Assembly: GCA_947486375.1 (NCBI GenBank)
Contig: CANKTP010000023.1
Span: 1 to 32,933 of the forward strand
Direction: 5' to 3'
Origin: Candidatus Hydrogenedentota bacterium
GTDB lineage: Bacteria > Hydrogenedentota > Hydrogenedentia > Hydrogenedentales > GCA-2746185
Length of the DNA: 32,933 nucleotides
Shown here piece by piece: positions 8,451 through 15,344 of this stretch (position 1 is the first letter of the stretch; the number at the start of each line of letters is the position of its first letter). Below the pieces are notes generated by a model. That model worked only from the letters and a program-made list of their open reading frames with translations. It was not told the DNA's origin and did not search any database. The translations under genes were made by a program, and so were the position numbers.

Positions 8451-8483
8451 ACATCCCCCTTGATCCCCCTTCAAAGGGGGACT
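8451..8483 (+). repeat. 33-bp C/G hairpin repeat, copy A (gcvT-gcvH gap)
   Basis: The element reads ACATCCCCCTTGATCCCCC, then TTCAAAGGGGGACT; its 3' half folds as CCCCCTTcAAAGGGGG. A second copy lies inverted at 12406-12440, beyond the last gene of the same operon. Here it interrupts the operon and could attenuate or process the transcript before gcvH. Confidence 0.75.
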
Positions 8484-8575
8484 CTATACCCGGATTTGCG
8501 GCGCGAGCCGGGACAATGGGACACCACAAGTAAGATGAGTCAAGACAAGATCGCCGAAGGCGAGGAGCTGCGCGA

Positions 8576-8962
8576 ATGTTTCCAGATAATTTGAAGTATA
8601 CCGAGGACCACGAGTGGGTCCGCGAGGAGGGCGGCGCATGCACGGTGGGGATCACCGCGTTTGCCGCCGAACAGCTCGGGGACGTGACCTACGTCGAGTT
8701 GCCCGAGGTGGGGGCGGCGTTCAAGAAGGGCGATGAGGCCGCGACGGTCGAGTCGGTGAAGGCCGCGAGCGATGTCTATGCGCCTGTCGCCGGGCATGTG
8801 ATCGAGACGAACGCGGAACTCGAGGCGCGTCCGGAATTGGTCAATGAGAGTCCTTATGACAAGGGGTGGTTTTTCAAGCTGGACGATTTTGATCCCGCGC
8901 AATTGCGCGGACTCATGAATGCGGCCGCGTACGCGAAGTTCGTCGAGGAGCAGGGACATTGA
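8576..8962 (+). CDS. gcvH: Glycine cleavage system H protein
   Basis: GcvH is the lipoyl carrier shuttling the aminomethyl group between the P, T and L proteins. The 128-residue product has the standard form: NLKYTEDHEWVREEG at the N-terminus, GITAFAAEQLGDVTYVELPE, and the lipoylation site VESVKAASDVYAP with the acceptor Lys at about residue 62, then ELVNESPYDKGWFFKL. GAGGAG lies 8 nt before the ATG. Its TGA overlaps the TTG start of gcvPA by 4 nt (ATTGA), suggesting translational coupling. The lipoate ligase at the operon end is its likely modifying enzyme. Confidence 0.96.
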   Translation: MFPDNLKYTEDHEWVREEGGACTVGITAFAAEQLGDVTYVELPEVGAAFKKGDEAATVESVKAASDVYAPVAGHVIETNAELEARPELVNESPYDKGWFFKLDDFDPAQLRGLMNAAAYAKFVEEQGH

Positions 8963-10245
8963 GCTGGGTCCCGACGACAGAAACCGAACGGCGCGAGATG
9001 CTGGGCGTCATCGGCGTCCAGTCCATCGACGAATTGTTCGAGGCGATTCCGCCCAAGGTGCGGCTGAAATCGTGGAACGTGCCCGAGGGCGTGTCCGAGA
9101 TGGCCGTCCGCGATCTGTTGACGCGGATGGCTGCGAAGAACCCGTCGGACCTGACCGGGTTCCTTGGCGGCGGCTACTACGATCACTACATCCCGGCGGC
9201 GGTTGACGCGCTCGCGGGGCGGCAGGAGTTTTACACGGCCTACACGCCCTACCAGCCCGAGTGCGCGCAAGGGACCTTGCAGAGCATTTACGAATACCAA
9301 TCGGCGATATGCCGCCTGACGAACATGGATTTCGCGAACGCGTCGTTGTACGAGGGCGGCACGGCGATTTTCGAGGCGGCGACGATGTCGATGCGCATCA
9401 CGCGGCGGCGGCGGATCGTGTGCCACTCCTCGGTGAATCCCATCTATCGCGAGCAACTAAGGACGCACACGTCGAGCATGGACGTCGAGCTCGTTGACGG
9501 CGAAGACCCCGCCGGCGCGGCCTGCGTGATCGTGCAGAACCCCAGCTTCCTCGGGGCGCTGCGCGACTACACGGCGCTGGGCACGGCCTGCCACGAGGCG
9601 GGGGCGCTGCTCGTCGTCTCGTTCTACCCGATTTCCCTTGGCTTGGTGAAGACTCCCGGCGAGATGGGCGCGGACATCGCCATTGCCGAGGGACAGTCGC
9701 TGGGCATCCCGCTGAATTTCGGCGGACCCTACCTCGGGATCATGGCGACGCGCGCGTCGCACGTGCGCAAGATGCCGGGCCGCATCGCCGCAGCGACTCA
9801 GGACGCCCAAGGCCGACGCGGGTTCGTGCTGACGCTGCAGGCGCGCGAGCAGCACATCCGCCGCGCGAAGGCGATGTCCAACATTTGCAGCAACCAGGCC
9901 CTCTGTGCGTTGCGCGCGCTCATCTACCTCTGCCTGATGGGCAAGGAGGGCTTGCGCGACGTGGCCCGGCATTGCCACGCGAAATCCGAATACCTCAAGG
10001 GACTGCTGGGTGCGGGGAACATCTTGAACGACGGCCCGACCTTCAACGAATTCGCCGTCCGATTGAAACGTCCCGCGTCGGAAACCGTCGGCCTGATGGC
10101 CAAGCGCGGTTTCCTCGCGGGCTTGCCGCTGGCCTCCGTGGGCGCGGGTGGCCCGAACGATTTGCTTGTCGCGGTGACCGAACGCCGGACCCGCGCCGAA
10201 CTCGACGCCTTCGCGGCGGCACTGCGGGAGGTCGCATGGAACTAA
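8959..10245 (+). CDS. gcvPA: Glycine dehydrogenase (decarboxylating) subunit 1
   Basis: This is the N-terminal-half subunit of two-subunit P protein, the PLP enzyme that decarboxylates glycine and loads H protein. The 428-residue product shows LTGFLGGGYYDHYIPAAVDA, YTPYQPECAQGTLQSIYEYQ, NASLYEGGTAIFEA, IAIAEGQSLGIPLNFGGPYLG, and the arginine-rich segment MPGRIAAATQDAQGRRGFVL. Translation begins at a TTG inside the gcvH stop region, and the 3' end overlaps gcvPB by 10 nt. Split gcvPA/gcvPB is common in Gram-positive, thermophilic and many deep-branching bacteria, whereas most Proteobacteria fuse them. Confidence 0.95.
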   Translation: MSWVPTTETERREMLGVIGVQSIDELFEAIPPKVRLKSWNVPEGVSEMAVRDLLTRMAAKNPSDLTGFLGGGYYDHYIPAAVDALAGRQEFYTAYTPYQPECAQGTLQSIYEYQSAICRLTNMDFANASLYEGGTAIFEAATMSMRITRRRRIVCHSSVNPIYREQLRTHTSSMDVELVDGEDPAGAACVIVQNPSFLGALRDYTALGTACHEAGALLVVSFYPISLGLVKTPGEMGADIAIAEGQSLGIPLNFGGPYLGIMATRASHVRKMPGRIAAATQDAQGRRGFVLTLQAREQHIRRAKAMSNICSNQALCALRALIYLCLMGKEGLRDVARHCHAKSEYLKGLLGAGNILNDGPTFNEFAVRLKRPASETVGLMAKRGFLAGLPLASVGAGGPNDLLVAVTERRTRAELDAFAAALREVAWN

Positions 10246-11672
10246 TCTACGATCAGTCGCGCGAAGGACGCCGGGCGATCACGCTCGATGCGTTGGATGT
10301 GCCCGAGGCGGCGTTGCCGCGCGACTTGTTGCGGACCGAGGCCGCCGGATTGCCGGAGGTCAGCGAGTTGGACGTGGTGCGGCATTTCACGCGCCTGTCG
10401 CAACTTAATTTCGGGATCGATTCCCATTTCTATCCCCTTGGCTCCTGCACGATGAAATACAATCCAAAGATTGCCGAGGCGGTCGCCGCGTTGCCGGGCT
10501 TCGCGGAACTCCATCCGCACCTCTCGTCGGACGAGGCCCTGTGGGCGCATTGCCAGGGGGCCTTCGAGGTCGTGTACGAGGTCGAGGAACTCCTCGCCGA
10601 GATCGCGGGCATGAAGGCGGTTTGCCTGCAACCCATCGCGGGCGCGCACGGCGAACTCGCCGGTACGCTCCTCATGGCGGCCTACCATCGCGACAAAGGG
10701 CATACGCACAAGAAGAAAATAATCATCCCCGATTCCGCCCACGGCACCAATCCCGCGAGCGCCGCCATCGCGGGCTTCGACATCGTCGAGATTCCCTCGA
10801 CGCCCGATGGCGCGATCGATTTCGACGCCTACACGGCGGCGATGGACGACACGGTGGCGGGTGTCATGACGACGTGTCCGAACACCCACGGATTGTTCGA
10901 ACCGAGGATATTGGAGATTGCCGCCCTCGCGCACAAGCACGACGCCCTGCTCTATTACGATGGCGCCAACCTCAACGCCATCATGGGCGAGTGCCGTCCC
11001 GGCGACCTCGGATTCGACGTGATGCACTACAACGTCCACAAGACCTTCGCCACGCCGCACGGCATGGGCGGGCCGGGTTGCGGCCCGGTGGGGGTGAGCG
11101 AACGTCTCGTCCCGTATTTGCCGGGCCCGCGCGTGGCGCGGCGCGAGGGGCGATTCGTCCTCGAGACCCCGCCGCGATCGATCGGCCGCATGGCCCCGTT
11201 CTTCGGCAACTTCATGATGGCCGTGCGCGGCTACGCCTACATCCGTCACCTCGGCAACGAGGGCCTCAAGGACGTGTCGCGCGTGGCCGTGCTCAACGCG
11301 AACTATATCCACGCGCGGCTCAAGCACGCCTACACGCCGGCCTTCGCGGGTCGCTTCATGCACGAGTGCATATTCACGGCCGCGGCCCAGGCCCAAAAAG
11401 GCGCGCGCGCGCTGGATATCGCCAAGGCCCTGCTCGACGAGGGCTACCACGCGCCGACGGTGTACTTCCCGCTGACCGTGAAGGAAAGCATCATGATCGA
11501 GCCGACCGAGACCGAGTCGAAAGAGACCCTCGACGCCTTCTGCGACGCCATGCTCCGCATCGCCACGCGCATTGAGGAGGATCCGATGGCTTTCCGCAAT
11601 TCGCCAACGACCATGCCCGTCGGGCGCTTGGATGAGGTCAAGGCCGCGAGAGATCTAAATTGCGTGTGCTGA
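10236..11672 (+). CDS. gcvPB: Glycine dehydrogenase (decarboxylating) subunit 2
   Basis: This subunit carries the PLP site of P protein. The listed ORF is extended to 9885, but the real ATG at 10236 has GGGAGG just upstream and starts MELIYDQSREGRRAITLDAL, giving 478 residues. Motifs are FYPLGSCTMKYNPK, LQPIAGAHGELAGTLLMAAY, DSAHGTNPASAAIAGF, DGANLNAI and the Schiff-base segment HYNVHKTFATPHGMGGPGCG with the lysine at about residue 269. The C-terminus holds APTVYFPLTVKESIMIEPTE. The length is usual for GcvPB. The stop is 3 nt before the lipoate ligase start, so the two are almost certainly co-translated. Confidence 0.96.
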   Translation: MELIYDQSREGRRAITLDALDVPEAALPRDLLRTEAAGLPEVSELDVVRHFTRLSQLNFGIDSHFYPLGSCTMKYNPKIAEAVAALPGFAELHPHLSSDEALWAHCQGAFEVVYEVEELLAEIAGMKAVCLQPIAGAHGELAGTLLMAAYHRDKGHTHKKKIIIPDSAHGTNPASAAIAGFDIVEIPSTPDGAIDFDAYTAAMDDTVAGVMTTCPNTHGLFEPRILEIAALAHKHDALLYYDGANLNAIMGECRPGDLGFDVMHYNVHKTFATPHGMGGPGCGPVGVSERLVPYLPGPRVARREGRFVLETPPRSIGRMAPFFGNFMMAVRGYAYIRHLGNEGLKDVSRVAVLNANYIHARLKHAYTPAFAGRFMHECIFTAAAQAQKGARALDIAKALLDEGYHAPTVYFPLTVKESIMIEPTETESKETLDAFCDAMLRIATRIEEDPMAFRNSPTTMPVGRLDEVKAARDLNCVC

Positions 11673-11675
11673 GCC

Positions 11676-12401
11676 ATGCGCCTGCTTGACCTCTCCTTCC
11701 CCGATCCCGAATCCAACCTCGCGCTCGATGAGGCCCTGCTCGACGAGGCCGAGGCCGGACGCGGCCACGAGACGCTGCGTATCTGGGAAAGCCCCGTTCG
11801 CTTCGTCGTGCTCGGCGTCAGCCAGAAGGCCGGCGACGAAGTGTATCGTGACGCCTGCATGCGAGACGGGGTCCCGATCCTCCGCCGCTGTTCCGCCGGC
11901 GGCTGCGTCCTCCAAGGACCCGGATGCCTCAACTTCAGCCTAGTCCTTGACCAGCAACACCGCCCCGAAATAAACACCGTCCGCGGCTCGTACTGCTACA
12001 TCTTCGACCGCCTCAAGGCCTCGTTCGCCGCTGCCGGAGTCGTCATGCTCCACCAAGGCATCTCCGACCTGGTCGTCGCCGGACGCAAGGTTTCCGGCAA
12101 CGCGCAACGACGAAAGAAGCGCTTCATCCTCCACCACGGGACCCTGTTATACGCGGCGGACATCGGCGCGATAGGCACCTACCTCAAGGAACCCAAGGAC
12201 CGACCGGACTATCGACAGGACAAGTCGCACGCGGAATTCGTCGGTAACATTGGAATATGCCGTGAGGAGTTGGTCGGTTGTCTGCTTCAGGCGTTCCCGG
12301 GAACAACTTCGGATCTCGCCCCTTCCGACGACGAGGCGGTTCTCACCCAATCCCTCGCACAAACAAAATACGCCGACCCTGCGTGGACACTTAGACGATA
12401 G
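11676..12401 (+). CDS. Lipoate-protein ligase A family protein
   Basis: The 241-residue protein has the BPL/LplA/LipB fold. Near the N-terminus is NLALDEALLDE, then the substrate-binding arginine motif RRCSAGGCVLQGPGCLNFSL and the catalytic segment SDLVVAGRKVSGNAQRRKK, where Lys138 aligns with the essential lysine. The RRxSGGGAVFH box of classical LplA is altered to SAGGCVLQ, so specificity (lipoate, octanoate or transfer) is open. It may be a ligase or an octanoyl/lipoyl transferase like LipM. Linkage 3 nt behind gcvPB strongly suggests it lipoylates GcvH. It has no separate C-terminal LplA domain, which is typical of short bacterial forms. A hairpin repeat follows 4 nt after the stop and may end the transcript. 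Confidence 0.87.
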   Translation: MRLLDLSFPDPESNLALDEALLDEAEAGRGHETLRIWESPVRFVVLGVSQKAGDEVYRDACMRDGVPILRRCSAGGCVLQGPGCLNFSLVLDQQHRPEINTVRGSYCYIFDRLKASFAAAGVVMLHQGISDLVVAGRKVSGNAQRRKKRFILHHGTLLYAADIGAIGTYLKEPKDRPDYRQDKSHAEFVGNIGICREELVGCLLQAFPGTTSDLAPSDDEAVLTQSLAQTKYADPAWTLRR

Positions 12402-12405
12402 TGCA

Positions 12406-12440
12406 AGTCCCCCTTCGAAGGGGGGGGATCAAGGGGATGT
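12406..12440 (-). repeat. C/G hairpin repeat, copy B (after lipoate ligase)
   Basis: Read on the minus strand this matches the 8451-8483 element from ACAT to GACT, with small changes in C-run length. It contains the palindrome CCCCCTTCGAAGGGGG. Being 4 nt past the ligase stop it can also serve as the operon's terminal hairpin, though no U-tract follows. Confidence 0.75.
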
Positions 12441-12484
12441 CGTGCTTAAACGCAAATCAGACTCGATGCCTGACGATTCCCCAC

Positions 12485-12636
12485 CTCGTTCCCAAGTTCC
12501 ACTTGGGAATGCGATTGTCCGCGAAGTTGTACTTCGCGACCGTCGCCGTGTGCTGGGGTTGATTTGCATACCCAAGGCGCGGAAAGCAAAGCGCAGCTTT
12601 TCCTGAAAGCGTTCCCAAGTGCAACTTGGGAACGAG
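12485..12636 (+). mobile_element. MITE-like hairpin element, copy 1
   Basis: This 152-bp element is bounded by imperfect terminal inverted repeats of about 28 bp starting CTCGTTCCCAAGTT, and each terminus is itself a hairpin (TTCCCAAG/CTTGGGAA). Inside are two more foldbacks: CGCGAAG/CTTCGCG (12520-12538) and GGAAAGC/GCTTTTCC. It has no coding capacity. Copy 2 at 13207-13361 is in the same orientation and differs at only about two positions over the first ~125 bp. This fits a non-autonomous, recently spread element. I could not define a target duplication. The interval 12441-12484 holds nothing recognisable. Confidence 0.8.
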
Positions 12637-12642
12637 GAATTA

Positions 12643-12672
12643 TTGACAGCATCTTGGACTGGATGGCATAGT
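12643..12672 (+). promoter_or_regulatory. Likely promoter of hicBA
   Basis: A perfect TTGACA (12643-12648) is followed after 18 nt by CATAGT (12667-12672). It begins 7 nt outside the right end of element copy 1. Transcription would start near 12679, ~27 nt before the GTG of hicB. Confidence 0.55.
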
Positions 12673-12705
12673 GGTTACGTTAAACGGAAGAAGGAGCACG
12701 ATGCC

Positions 12706-12942
12706 GTGTATCGCCCGGTCAAGGTTGTCGTCGAACACCACGCGGACGGATACGTCGCTTACCCGCTGGGGTTGAAGGGCGTGGTGGTGGGCCAGGGCAC
12801 GACCTACGCGGAGGCGTTACAGGACGTCGAGTCCGCCATCCAGTTCCACGTCGAGACCTTTGGCGAAGACGTTCTTGATCCGAATCCCGACTCCCCGGTG
12901 CTTGAAGCCTTCGTGGCCGAGGCCGGCATCCAGGTGAAATGA
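12706..12942 (+). CDS. hicB: HicB-family antitoxin, short form
   Basis: HicB antitoxins block HicA mRNA interferases and often repress their own operon. The chosen GTG at 12706 follows AGAAGGAG at good spacing and gives 78 residues starting MYRPVKVVVEHHADGYVAYP. This is the typical HicB beta-strand core, continuing LGLKGVVVGQGTTYAEALQDVE. The ORF track extends the frame to a GTG at 12619 inside the upstream hairpin element; those 29 codons are not family-like. No C-terminal DNA-binding helix-turn-helix or ribbon-helix-helix is visible, so this is the small HicB class and autoregulation is uncertain. It overlaps hicA by 4 nt (ATGA), giving antitoxin-first order. Confidence 0.82.
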   Translation: MYRPVKVVVEHHADGYVAYPLGLKGVVVGQGTTYAEALQDVESAIQFHVETFGEDVLDPNPDSPVLEAFVAEAGIQVK

Positions 12943-13178
12943 CGGCCTTCCCTTCAGACGCGCCATTAGAACACGTGGTAAGGGCGTTTGAACGGCTCGG
13001 CTTTCGCGAGATACGAAGAGGCAATCACATCTCGATGCCTCGCGAGGACGCGGATGGGACCCGGACTCCGCTGACCATGCCGTCTCACCGCAAGATCAAG
13101 GGCTCGACACTTCGAACCATTCTCACCCAGGCCCGCGTCTCCGGCGAAGATTTCCTCAAGGCGTTTGACGCGGTTTAG
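12939..13178 (+). CDS. hicA: HicA-family toxin (putative mRNA interferase)
   Basis: HicA is a small dsRBD-fold ribonuclease that cleaves mRNA when free of HicB. The 79-residue product has the expected architecture: a first helix VVRAFERLGFREIRRG, the strand with the catalytic His in GNHISM, then the conserved LTMPSHRKIKGSTLRTIL and a terminal helix VSGEDFLKAF. All key positions (GNH, PxHxxIKxGTLR-like) are present, so it looks active. It overlaps hicB by 4 nt. The pair is bracketed by two copies of the same hairpin element. Confidence 0.85.
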   Translation: MTAFPSDAPLEHVVRAFERLGFREIRRGNHISMPREDADGTRTPLTMPSHRKIKGSTLRTILTQARVSGEDFLKAFDAV

Positions 13179-13206
13179 GTCGTCGCGAATCGAGTAAGCA
13201 TTACCC

Positions 13207-13361
13207 CTCGTTCCCAAGTTCCACTTGGGAATGCGATTGCCCGCGAAGTTGTACTTCGCGACCGTCGCCGTGTGCTGGGGTTGATTTGCAGACCCAAGGC
13301 GCGGAAAGCAAAGCGCAGCTTTTCCTGCAAGTGTGTTCCCAAGTACAACTTTGGGAACGAG
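13207..13361 (+). mobile_element. MITE-like hairpin element, copy 2
   Basis: This 155-bp copy has the same terminal and internal foldbacks as 12485-12636, in the same orientation. Differences are T/C and T/G substitutions, a variable stretch just before the right terminus, and one extra T that bulges the right hairpin. It lies between the convergent hicBA and higBA-like modules and could also act as a hairpin barrier for both transcripts. Confidence 0.8.
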
Positions 13362-13401
13362 GGAAATGTGGCGGAGCGTACACATGGCCTGCGGCCACAG
13401 C

Positions 13402-13677
13402 TCAACTCACGGTGAGGCGGACGCGCTTGCCCAAGGCGGCGGCATATTTCTCCAGCGTGGCCAAACCGATGTTCTCCCCATGATTCTCTATTCGGGATAT
13501 GGCGGATTTTTGGGTGTGCATTCGGGTGGCCAGTTGTTCCTGGGTCAGTCCCGCCTGCTCGCGGGCCTGGCGCAGCAGCACGCCTATCTTGAACTGTTCG
13601 TAGCCCGTTTCAAATCCGTCCGCGAACGATTCGTCGCGACGTTTCCGCGCCCCGACGTATCGTTTCAGATCGCTCAT
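13402..13677 (-). CDS. XRE-family antitoxin, HigA-like
   Basis: The track shows a 211-residue ORF, but its first ~120 residues are the shadow of the toxin gene. The real protein starts at the ATG at 13677 and has 91 residues: MSDLKRYVGARKRRDESFAD, then a Cro/C1-type helix-turn-helix IGVLLRQAREQAGLTQEQLA and KSAISRIENHGENIGLATLE. The start overlaps the toxin stop by 4 nt (ATGA). Such proteins bind the paired toxin and repress the operon. The inverted repeat at 14030-14047 is the probable operator. Toxin-first order is typical of higBA. Confidence 0.88.
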   Translation of the reverse strand: MSDLKRYVGARKRRDESFADGFETGYEQFKIGVLLRQAREQAGLTQEQLATRMHTQKSAISRIENHGENIGLATLEKYAAALGKRVRLTVS

Positions 13678-14021
13678 TCTTGTGTCCCTAGGTATTCGGT
13701 TTTCCTCTGTTCCGCAAGCCGGATGTCCGCCTGCGGCGTCTTCTGGGTCTTCTTGCGAAACGCATGATTCAGGATGACGTAGCGCGCGCCATTCAAGAAG
13801 CCCAGGAGGCGAATGACATCGCCGCCGCTTTCCGCGCGGATCTCCCAGATACCGTCCGTGTTCACCAGTTTTTTGAAGTATTGTGCCGGAACCCGGTCGA
13901 TTTCCTCGACCAGTCTCATCACCCACGTCACCTTCTGTGCTTGTTGATGCGTGAGTGAGTCCAGGAACGTCTCGACCGGACAAGCGCCAGACTTGGTGCG
14001 GTAAAAGACAATTTCTCTCAC
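13674..14021 (-). CDS. RelE/HigB-type toxin (Gp49-like)
   Basis: The 115-residue protein resembles the phage-derived Gp49-like/HigB toxins, ribosome-dependent mRNA endonucleases of the RelE superfamily. Features are REIVFYRTKSGACPVETFLD, a helical TWVMRLVEEIDRVP, the strand pair KLVNTDGIWEIRAESGGDVI and LLGFLNGARYVILNHAFRKK, and the terminal ADIRLAEQRKTEYL. Translation starts at a GTG at 14021 with no clear Shine-Dalgarno, only a few nt from the operator, so the mRNA may be nearly leaderless. It overlaps the antitoxin start by 4 nt. Confidence 0.87.
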   Translation of the reverse strand: MREIVFYRTKSGACPVETFLDSLTHQQAQKVTWVMRLVEEIDRVPAQYFKKLVNTDGIWEIRAESGGDVIRLLGFLNGARYVILNHAFRKKTQKTPQADIRLAEQRKTEYLGTQE

Positions 14022-14029
14022 GGCGGCAT

Positions 14030-14047
14030 GTTAACATATACGTTAAC
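14030..14047 (-). promoter_or_regulatory. Operator of the higBA-like module
   Basis: GTTAAC-ATATAC-GTTAAC is an 18-bp inverted repeat centred 17 nt upstream of the toxin start. It overlaps the expected core promoter on the minus strand. Position and symmetry match autoregulation by XRE-family antitoxins. Confidence 0.65.
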
Positions 14048-14124
14048 TTTTCGCAAAGCGACTCCGATCGGCCATTATTTGGGGGGGCGAGAGGGTTTCG
14101 ATGCGATGGTGGTCCGCCTGCTCC

Positions 14125-15315
14125 CTACAAGAAACACTTCCCCATCCCCCGGTATGTCGGCACCTCGTCAATCACCTTCCCCTTCGAGATCAGCAAGGCC
14201 GTGTTGAACCGCTCGAAGAGTTCCCCCGCCTTGAAGTGGCGCAGGAACACCGGCTCGCCCAGCCCAAGTTTCTCCGGGCCGTTGTAGGCGATCGGCGTTT
14301 GCACTTCTCCCGCGCCTTCTTGTCCCAGCAGCTTCGCCCCCTCGGGCAGGTAGGGCAGGGGCAATTTGTCCTTGCTGGCGGGACCTGAGGCCGGATATCC
14401 GCCGCCGGCACAGGTGTAGAGACCCGGCATGGGGATTCGCACGACCTCGATGGCGTAGGCCGCCGCGGGGTTGTGGCGAAACGCGGTGTAGTAGTCGAAT
14501 TGCGAGGACGAGAAAAATCCGGAGCCCACGGTGATCTCGGTGACGTCTGGCTCTTCGCGCGTCGATTCCATGCTGCCGGTGCCGCCGCCGTTGACGAGAT
14601 CGAGCGTGTGTCCCCGCGCGCGGATCGCCTCGACCGCCTTCGCGCGCCGCGCTGCAAGCTCGCGTACCGAGCGCCGCTTGAGAAATGGGATGAGTAGATT
14701 GGCCATGCCGTTGGCGGGATTCCGCTCGCCGAGCCCCGCGATTTGCGCCTCGTATCCCATCAGCCCGACGAGCGACACTCCCTTTGCCTTGTCGAGCGCA
14801 TTCAAGAGCGGTTCGAGGTGCTGGGGCGCCGTGATGGGCGAACGCCGCACGCCGAAATAAATTCCCGGGAACGACGACGACATGTCCACGTCGATACACA
14901 AGGGAATCGTGACACCCTCGGCCAAGCCGACTTGGGCCGTGTGCCCTATCTGCTCAGAGGCGTCCACCATGAGGACGATGCGTTTCCCCTTGCGCAATTC
15001 CCCGCACACCGCGCGAATGTCGCCCTCGCGCCACATGGGATAGCCCAGGAGGATATCGTCGAAACCCTGTTCCGACAGGAAGACGGCCTCATGCGCGTTG
15101 TAGGCCATGACGCCCTGATACACGGGGTCCGCGTCGAGGATGCGCCGGAGTGCCCAGGGCACGCGGACCGATTTCGACGCGACGCGGATCGTCTTCGCGC
15201 CCGCACGCGCCTTGATGGCGGCGATATTCTCGTCGAGCAGGTCGACATCGACGAACGCGCAGGGCATGCGCTGCCCGCGCAATATATCGCGGTAATAGCT
15301 ATAGGTCGGCGTCAT
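14125..15315 (-). CDS. Alanine racemase-fold PLP enzyme (D-threonine aldolase/D-serine dehydratase-like)
   Basis: The 396-residue protein has the fold-type III PLP barrel of alanine racemase N-terminal domains. The cofactor lysine lies in IRVASKSVRVPW (Lys48). Other features are MAYNAHEAVFLSEQGFDDIL, LCIDVDMSS and the glycine-rich phosphate site LVNGGGTGSMEST, and it ends GMGKCFL. These fit the amino acid deaminase/aldolase group related to DSD1 and D-threonine aldolase; the exact substrate cannot be assigned. It starts 29 nt after the small unknown gene and has AGGATGAG before the ATG, so the two probably share a transcript. Its 3' end is about 80 nt from the toxin-antitoxin operator. Confidence 0.85.
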   Translation of the reverse strand: MTPTYSYYRDILRGQRMPCAFVDVDLLDENIAAIKARAGAKTIRVASKSVRVPWALRRILDADPVYQGVMAYNAHEAVFLSEQGFDDILLGYPMWREGDIRAVCGELRKGKRIVLMVDASEQIGHTAQVGLAEGVTIPLCIDVDMSSSFPGIYFGVRRSPITAPQHLEPLLNALDKAKGVSLVGLMGYEAQIAGLGERNPANGMANLLIPFLKRRSVRELAARRAKAVEAIRARGHTLDLVNGGGTGSMESTREEPDVTEITVGSGFFSSSQFDYYTAFRHNPAAAYAIEVVRIPMPGLYTCAGGGYPASGPASKDKLPLPYLPEGAKLLGQEGAGEVQTPIAYNGPEKLGLGEPVFLRHFKAGELFERFNTALLISKGKVIDEVPTYRGMGKCFL

Positions 15316-15344
15316 CTCATCCTAAATCGTGCGATCGAAGGCAT

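Noticed and set aside
12619-12705. Longer HicB N-terminus starting inside the hairpin element
   Set aside because: Unconserved residues and no Shine-Dalgarno; GTG 12706 has AGAAGGAG and begins with the HicB core.
12485-13361. CRISPR array from repeated palindromes
   Set aside because: Only two units, 570 bp apart, with a gene pair rather than spacers between them.
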